Part shown: piece after piece, positions 59,526 through 64,000 of the stretch | Layout of the letters: the number at the start of each line of letters is the position of its first letter | Position numbering within the stretch: position 1 is the stretch's first letter | Assembly: GCA_028278555.1 (NCBI GenBank) | Contig: JANQEA010000074.1 | Span: 1-64,000, forward strand | From: Candidatus Bipolaricaulota bacterium | Lineage (GTDB): Bacteria > Bipolaricaulota > Bipolaricaulia > UBA7950 > UBA9294 | Length of the DNA: 64,000 bases | Direction: 5' to 3' | The notes under the pieces: generated by a model | The model's input: only the letters and a program-made list of their open reading frames with translations | Database searches by the model: none | Told to the model about the DNA's origin: nothing | Translations under genes and position numbers: made by a program

Positions 59526-60092
59526 ATGAACGTCGTTACGATCCTAGCGAGTCCGAGGCCGGATGGGAACACGGAACGTATCCTCGATTGGACCGAGCGT
59601 GCGTTGAGAGAATGGAAACATTCGGTCGAGCGGATCCACCTGAACCCACTGAACGTCAGGGACTGTGCGGCATGCCTCGCGTGTGCTGAATCGACTGACG
59701 AGCCGGGGTGCGCCCTTCAAGACGACATTCCGCATCTCTTCGAGAAGGTGATCGCGGCCGACGCAGCGATCTTCGCCAGCCCGCTCTACATGTGGGGGGT
59801 CACCGGACCGCTGAAGATGCTGTACGACCGGGCCCTCTGCTTGGTTCGCAACTGGGGATCGCCCGAGCATCGCTCGTTCGTCGAGGGGAAGCGGATCGCG
59901 CAGCTGATCACCTGTGCCGGCGGGGAGGGCGAGAACACCGAACCGGTGACGACGACCTTCTCGCGGTTGGCGTACTTCCTCAAGGCCGATCACCGGGGGA
60001 CGTTCGTCTTCCCGAACTGCACCGAACCGGCGCAGCTTCCGAACACGCACGGCAACGTGTCGCGCGACCTGGCTACGCGGTTGGTCGAGTGA
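59526..60092 (+). CDS. Iron-sulfur flavoprotein (NADPH-dependent FMN reductase-like), copy 2
   Basis: This 188-residue paralogue of the gene at 51861 has the same cysteine spacing (47, 50, 53, 62). It also has the flavodoxin loop ASPRPDGNT and the SPLYMWGVTG motif. GAGGTGATC just upstream is the ribosome-binding site. It should carry FMN plus a 4Fe-4S cluster. It is followed 10 bases later by the malate-dehydrogenase-like gene, so the two may form an operon. Confidence 0.88.
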   Translation: MNVVTILASPRPDGNTERILDWTERALREWKHSVERIHLNPLNVRDCAACLACAESTDEPGCALQDDIPHLFEKVIAADAAIFASPLYMWGVTGPLKMLYDRALCLVRNWGSPEHRSFVEGKRIAQLITCAGGEGENTEPVTTTFSRLAYFLKADHRGTFVFPNCTEPAQLPNTHGNVSRDLATRLVE

Positions 60093-60102
60093 CGGTCTCC
60101 GA

Positions 60103-61161
60103 ATGAACATCGCGGTCATCGGCGCTTGCGGAGATGTCGGGCGCCAGATCGTTCAGCATATCGTCGTCGAGCGAGTGCTGACGTGCGATCAGCGTTTGGT
60201 CCTCGCAGGAAACTCGATCGGAGCGAGCGCCCGGAGTATCCACGGCCTTGCCGCCGACCTGACCGACGCCTACACCGAGATCTGCCCGGAGATCGAAATC
60301 GTGCTCGATCCTGCGGAGATTCGCGCCGATCTGATCATCATCGCGGCCGGTCGGACGGCCGAACCGTCGCCCGAGCGAACGCCGATGTCGCGGGACGATC
60401 TCGCTTTGGCGAATGCACCGATCTTCAAGCGGTACGCAAGCGCGATCGCCGAGCACGGACACGGCCATGAGATCGTCCTGTGCGTCTCGAATCCGGTCGA
60501 GCTGGCCGTCGCAATCTTCGCTCAGCGGCTCGGGCGACAACGCGTCATCGGCATGGGCGCCTTCCTCGATTCGCTCCGCTTCCGCAAGGAGATCGCGACC
60601 GAACTCGGAGTCCCGAGACAGGCGGTCCACGCGTTCGTCGTCGGGGAGCACGGTTCGCTGTCGGTCCCGTTGTGGAGCGGCGTCCACGTCTACGGCTACG
60701 ACGAGGTTCGACTGAGATCGGAGCTAGCCCGGATCCGGGGCGGGCGCTCGACGGCGGACTTCCCGGATCTCCTCGTCGAGGCGCAGTTGCACCTGGGGAC
60801 GCTGATCCATCGAGGAGATGTCCGCGGGGCGTATGCCGCCGTCGAGGGCTACCCGCCGGACGTTCGCGCTGTCGTCCGGCCGTTCGTCACGCACTACAGC
60901 GGCGCGAAGACGGTGATCGGGACCGGCCACGCCACGATGGAGCTCATCCGCACGATCACCCAGGGGGTCGACGCGCTCGTCTCCGGACAGGTGGCGATCG
61001 ATGGCGAGGCGTACGGCATCCGCGGGACGATCGGCATCCCGTTCGTCATCGGGAATCGTGGGGTCGATCGAATCTTCGAGTTGCCGATCGACGCCGAGGA
61101 ACGCGACTTGCTCCTCGACAGCGCGGCCCGGGTCCAGGAGAAGATCGCGCCGTACGTCTGA
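60103..61161 (+). CDS. Malate/lactate dehydrogenase-family protein
   Basis: The 352-residue protein has the NAD-binding GACGDVGRQI at 7-16 and the substrate loop with Arg (PERTPMSRDDL near 90-100). The catalytic Asp-Arg pair (GMGAFLDSLRFRKEI) and active-site His in VVGEHGS follow near 181-187. It is longer than typical (about 310), with an extra charged segment before GDVRGAY. Malate/oxaloacetate is the likely pair; lactate or another 2-hydroxyacid is possible. Confidence 0.82.
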   Translation: MNIAVIGACGDVGRQIVQHIVVERVLTCDQRLVLAGNSIGASARSIHGLAADLTDAYTEICPEIEIVLDPAEIRADLIIIAAGRTAEPSPERTPMSRDDLALANAPIFKRYASAIAEHGHGHEIVLCVSNPVELAVAIFAQRLGRQRVIGMGAFLDSLRFRKEIATELGVPRQAVHAFVVGEHGSLSVPLWSGVHVYGYDEVRLRSELARIRGGRSTADFPDLLVEAQLHLGTLIHRGDVRGAYAAVEGYPPDVRAVVRPFVTHYSGAKTVIGTGHATMELIRTITQGVDALVSGQVAIDGEAYGIRGTIGIPFVIGNRGVDRIFELPIDAEERDLLLDSAARVQEKIAPYV

Positions 61162-61207
61162 TTCGGATTGCGGGAGAGTCTGTGCAGCATCGCCGATGTC
61201 CGTGCCG

Positions 61208-61236
61208 TTGCGGCCGGGCGTCGATCGGCATACCAT
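61208..61236 (+). promoter_or_regulatory. Predicted promoter of phosphotransferase gene
   Basis: TTGCGG (61208-61213) and TACCAT (61231-61236) are 17 bases apart. The leader of about 70 bases contains a long pyrimidine-rich tract (61266-61298). Confidence 0.5.
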
Positions 61237-61312
61237 CATCCCGGTTGACGCCGCCGACTGCTGTCGTTGTTTCCGTTTCTTCTCTCTTTCTCTTGTTTGA
61301 TAGGAGTGCGCT

Positions 61313-62227
61313 GTGACGATAGACCATAACGAAACGCCCGCGTTGCCTGTGGGCGCGCAAGACCTTGCCCGGGTTCTTGGCTGTGTCGTCGGCTTGCCGG
61401 TACACGCGATCCGGGCGACGCCGCTCGGCGCGAGTTCGCGCGAGACGCCGTGGCGGATCGACCTTGAGTCCTCGGCCGATCCGAAGACGGTCCTCGCCCG
61501 ATTCGGGAAGAGCTGCAGCCGGACCGAGGCGATCGCGCTCGCGGCGATGGCGGAGCATCGATTGCCGGCACCGGTCGTCCTCCATTGGGATCCGGACGGT
61601 GCGGACCTCGGAACGCCGCTCTTCATCAGTACGTTCATCGAGGGGGACCCGCTCCTCGACGCGATGAAGGCGGACGAACCCTGGGCCGACGATCTGTACA
61701 TCGAGACGGTCTGCGCGGTGCAGTCGGTGACGGAAGACGGTCTCCCACCCGGGGTCGCGGCCCAGCTCGACGGAAGCGACTCGGCGCTGACGGTCCTCGA
61801 GGAGGCCTACGACGGGTTTGCCAAACCGAATCCACTCGCCGAGGCCGCCTATGCCCGCTTGAAGGAGACACAGCCTAAATTCCCGGCCGATCACTTCAGC
61901 AACGGCGACCTCTGGCCGGAGAACCTGCTGGTGCAAGGGGGCCAGCTCGTTGGGATCATCGATTGGCAGCACGCCGGCTTTGGCGATCCGATCTACGAGT
62001 TTCTGCTGCCGTTCTTCCTCGTTCCCGAGCTGCGCGGGCGCGGCACCGAGGAGGCCTACTGCCGGAGGATGGGGTTCGATCCGGAGCTGCTCCATTGGTA
62101 CCACGGCCTTGAGTTTTTCGATTCGCTCCGTTGGGTACTGAAGCTCGGTGAGCCGTACATGATCCACACGGCGGAGAGCCTGCAAGCGGATCTTGAAGCA
62201 TGGCTGGAGGCACACATAGGCGGCTAG
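61313..62227 (+). CDS. APH-family phosphotransferase
   Basis: The gene starts at GTG with AGGAG six bases upstream. The 304-residue product has the choline/aminoglycoside kinase-like catalytic loop SNGDLWPENLLV near 200-211. The metal-binding IIDWQHAGFGDP follows near 218-229. It phosphorylates a hydroxyl group of an unknown small molecule. The first Brenner His is replaced by Ser-Asn, a family variant. It is a single gene ending before a bidirectional hairpin. Confidence 0.82.
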   Translation: MTIDHNETPALPVGAQDLARVLGCVVGLPVHAIRATPLGASSRETPWRIDLESSADPKTVLARFGKSCSRTEAIALAAMAEHRLPAPVVLHWDPDGADLGTPLFISTFIEGDPLLDAMKADEPWADDLYIETVCAVQSVTEDGLPPGVAAQLDGSDSALTVLEEAYDGFAKPNPLAEAAYARLKETQPKFPADHFSNGDLWPENLLVQGGQLVGIIDWQHAGFGDPIYEFLLPFFLVPELRGRGTEEAYCRRMGFDPELLHWYHGLEFFDSLRWVLKLGEPYMIHTAESLQADLEAWLEAHIGG

Positions 62228-62248
62228 GGCGCGATGGCGAGACGCGAA

Positions 62249-62292
62249 GGTCTAAGAGGGGCGGGACGCCACGCAGCACGTCCCGCCTCTAG
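62249..62292. terminator. Bidirectional hairpin between convergent genes
   Basis: AGAGGGGCGGGACG can pair with CGTCCCGCCTCT with two extra G residues bulged. It lies in the 72-base gap between the phosphotransferase and nitroreductase stops, so it should end transcripts from both sides. Confidence 0.6.
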
Positions 62293-62299
62293 CATTCTG

Positions 62300-63085
62300 C
62301 TAGTCGTCCTGCTCAGCAGCTTCTGCGAGTCGGAACCCGGCCTTCCTCAGATTCCGCAAGACACCGGCGGATTCGTTTCGGGTGAACTCCTCGGTGTAGT
62401 GCCCGATCGTCCAGTGTTGCGCCCGGTTCGTCACGCCGTGGTCGAGGAATTCCTTCCGCCGCTCCTCCGACCACTCGTTCTCGAATCGATCCCGCCACCG
62501 CTCGTCGCCTTCTCGGTACCACGAGGCAACATCCTCGTCAGATGGAATCCGGTAGCCGTTCCGGTGAACAACCGCCTCGAGCGGAAGCCGCGGATTCAGG
62601 TCGACCTCCTCGTCGGGATACCCGAGGGTGACGAGGCCGGCCGGGACGACGTACTCCGGCACGCCGAGCGACTCCTGGAGATCCTGCGAAAGAATCATCC
62701 CGATGTAGACGCCGCCAAGGCCAAGGCTCTCCGCCGCCACGACGACGTTGTGGAGCGCGATCGTCGCGTCCCAATACGAGATGAAGAGGTTGATCGCCTG
62801 ATCGTTGTAGAACGGCGCATCGTTCAGCTCGTAGTAGCGCTTGACGCGGTACTGATCGACGACGGCGACGATCGCCAGCGGCCCGTGGATGTAGCTGACC
62901 TTCTTCATGATCTCCGGATCGTCGATGACGATGAACGCGTACGGCTGGATGCCGCCGGCCGTCCCGGCGCGGATCCCGGCGCGGAGGATCGTCTCGATGG
63001 TCTCTTTGGGAATCGGATCCGGCTTGTACTTCCGGAACGATCGATGGTTCATCAGACACTCAATCACGGGATTCTTCGTCTCCAT
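62300..63085 (-). CDS. Nitroreductase family flavoprotein
   Basis: The 261-residue protein begins with the nitroreductase FMN-binding segment NHRSFRKYKPDPIP near 13-26. It also has SAGxxP-like AGTAGGIQPYAFIVI near 40-54 and the AESLGLGGVYIGMI segment near 117-130. It reduces nitro groups, quinones or flavins with NAD(P)H. AAGGAGG six bases upstream confirms the start at 63085. It is a single gene. Confidence 0.9.
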   Translation of the reverse strand: METKNPVIECLMNHRSFRKYKPDPIPKETIETILRAGIRAGTAGGIQPYAFIVIDDPEIMKKVSYIHGPLAIVAVVDQYRVKRYYELNDAPFYNDQAINLFISYWDATIALHNVVVAAESLGLGGVYIGMILSQDLQESLGVPEYVVPAGLVTLGYPDEEVDLNPRLPLEAVVHRNGYRIPSDEDVASWYREGDERWRDRFENEWSEERRKEFLDHGVTNRAQHWTIGHYTEEFTRNESAGVLRNLRKAGFRLAEAAEQDD

Positions 63086-63476
63086 GAACTGCCTCCTTCA
63101 CGATTCAGTCAGTCGGTGTGACTCTCATTCCGCTCGAGTGCGATCACAAGCATCGGCGGGCCCCGGATTCGGCTGGCGAGCCCGAATATCCTTTTTTCTT
63201 CAGGCTTTTCGTTCCCTTCGATTACGCCCCCTTGAATGCAAACGGGCCGCGAAACATTTCCTGTTTCGCGGCCCGTGATCGTCGAGGCCACTGGCCATGG
63301 TATGGCGATCGATCTCCTCACATACCACCGCCATGCCGGCGAACACGCCGCCGGGAGGGTGCCCCATCGTACTCCGGCGCGCATGGAGCTGCAACGGTTC
63401 GGGGGTCCTGGTGCTCGCGCGACGTTGCAGAGACGCTCGGAAGTAAGCTGACAGCGCAGTTCGAAGGAGGCAGAAG
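63086..63476. other. 391-base gap between divergent nitroreductase and flavin reductase genes
   Basis: No credible gene is seen on either strand. The gap must carry the promoters of both genes and holds the long palindrome at 63242-63276. A possible minus-strand promoter for the nitroreductase (TTGTGA, 17 bases, GAGAGT) is weak. Confidence 0.5.
63242..63276. repeat. 14-base perfect inverted repeat
   Basis: ACGGGCCGCGAAAC (63242-63255) and GTTTCGCGGCCCGT (63263-63276) flank a seven-base loop. Neither flanking gene ends here, so a plain terminator role is unlikely. A short TTTGC follows on the minus strand. Confidence 0.7.
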
Positions 63477-64000
63477 ATGGCGAAACGAAGACTCGGCGGA
63501 GTCCAGTGCTTCTATCCAGCGCCGATGGTTCTGATCGGCGCGATGGTCGAAGGGCGAGCGAACTACGCGACCGTCGGCGACTGCGCGATCATGGGGATCC
63601 GGCCGGCGGTCGTCGCGATCTCGCTTGGGGAAGCGGGTTTCACGATCCGCGGGATCCTCGAGGCGAAGGCGTTCAGCATCAACATCCCGACGACCAAGCA
63701 GCTCCCACTGGTCGACTACTTCGGGTCCGTCTCGGGCAAGGACGTCGACAAATCGGCGCTTGTCGAGTCGACGCCCGGAACACTGCCGGGCGTTCCCCTG
63801 CTCGATGCCTGCGCGGTCAGCCTCGAGTGCAGGGTGATTGAGGAGTGCGTCGTCGAGCATCGACACATCTTCATTGCCGAGATTGCCGAGGCGCATGTCG
63901 ATGAGCGCTTCATCAGCGAGACGGATGGCCGGCTGCGGATGGCCGCGCTACGGGAGCTCGATCCGATTCTCTATACGCTCGACAACACCTATCACTCCGT
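63477..64000 (+). CDS. Flavin reductase-like FMN-binding protein, copy 2, cut by window end
   Basis: AAGGAGG six bases before the ATG at 63477 opens a frame that runs off the window after 174 codons. The readable part has the flavin reductase split-barrel pattern (APMVLIGAMVEGRANYATVG near 16-35, FSINIP near 73-78, ECRVIEE) and ends near LYTLDNTYHS. That ending is typical of the last 15-20 residues of this family, so little is missing. It is a paralogue of the gene at 44042. Confidence 0.85.
   Translation, partial: MAKRRLGGVQCFYPAPMVLIGAMVEGRANYATVGDCAIMGIRPAVVAISLGEAGFTIRGILEAKAFSINIPTTKQLPLVDYFGSVSGKDVDKSALVESTPGTLPGVPLLDACAVSLECRVIEECVVEHRHIFIAEIAEAHVDERFISETDGRLRMAALRELDPILYTLDNTYHS

Noticed and set aside
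61266..61298. Pyrimidine-rich tract before the phosphotransferase gene as a possible terminator
   Set aside because: No stable hairpin precedes it; it is more simply part of the 5' leader of that gene.
1..64000. CRISPR arrays, insertion sequences, prophage genes and rRNA
   Set aside because: No regularly spaced repeats, transposase, phage structural genes or rRNA sequence were seen on reading both strands.

Overview
The window is a stretch of bacterial chromosome with high G+C content. It has sigma-70-like promoters (TTGnnn, 17-18 bases, TAnnnT), strong Shine-Dalgarno sites, a tRNA-Pro, a MoxR/DUF58/VWA gene set, signal peptidase I and lipoproteins. The phylum cannot be fixed from this sequence alone. 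The mix of two iron-sulfur flavoproteins, ferredoxin-like proteins, an M42 aminopeptidase, thiamine salvage and solute uptake suits a small-genome heterotrophic anaerobe. A candidate phylum such as Bipolaricaulota is a low-confidence guess. No prophage, insertion sequence or CRISPR array was seen.

Layout. 1-51: partial tRNA-Pro. 139-10204 (minus): a seven-gene MoxR-DUF58-BatA/VWA membrane operon. 10304-10921: a catalytic-domain-only tyrosine recombinase, with a perfect 32-base palindrome just upstream. 11163-12375: an HTH gene and an HD-phosphohydrolase gene, divergent from mutL (12469-14196). 14193-15086: a lipid kinase-like gene. 15151-19194 (minus): a thiamine salvage operon made of promoter, TPP riboswitch, thiN, ABC permease, binding protein, ATPase and an appended methyltransferase. 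19253-20320: M42 aminopeptidase. 20446-24325: an XRE-cupin regulator and a two-subunit FAD/Fe-S amino-acid dehydrogenase. 24348-25280: a helical-repeat protein. 25314-27131: a SIR2-domain gene of different composition that could be a defence gene. 27343-36573: unknown proteins, secreted proteins, a serine hydrolase, a serpin lipoprotein and an N-terminal-nucleophile amidase. 36662-40647: an SSS symporter, a hydroxyoxoglutarate-aldolase-like enzyme and an alanine-glyoxylate-type aminotransferase. 40681-44557: signal peptidase I with a PDZ-like insert, a secreted lipase, an AlkD-like glycosylase, a cysteine-rich ferredoxin and a flavin reductase. 44574-46289 (minus): a cysteine synthesis operon headed by a 22-codon leader peptide with two adjacent Cys codons. 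46307-50346 (minus): a peptide ABC importer without ATPases. 50376-64000: housekeeping and accessory enzymes, ending inside a second flavin reductase.

How the genes work together. Several units make coherent pathways. Thiamine import plus ThiN yields the cofactor that closes the TPP riboswitch. CysE and CysK make cysteine under a leader that looks cysteine-responsive. The amino-acid dehydrogenase, the aldolase and the aminotransferase could form a route from hydroxyproline-like substrates to glyoxylate, pyruvate and glycine.

The most unusual signals are the cysteine leader, a set of paired-hairpin palindromic elements at 35.4-38.5 kb (one inside the symporter gene), the recombinase with its palindrome, the PDZ-like insertion in signal peptidase, and several genes whose -10 box lies so close to the start codon that their mRNAs should be leaderless.
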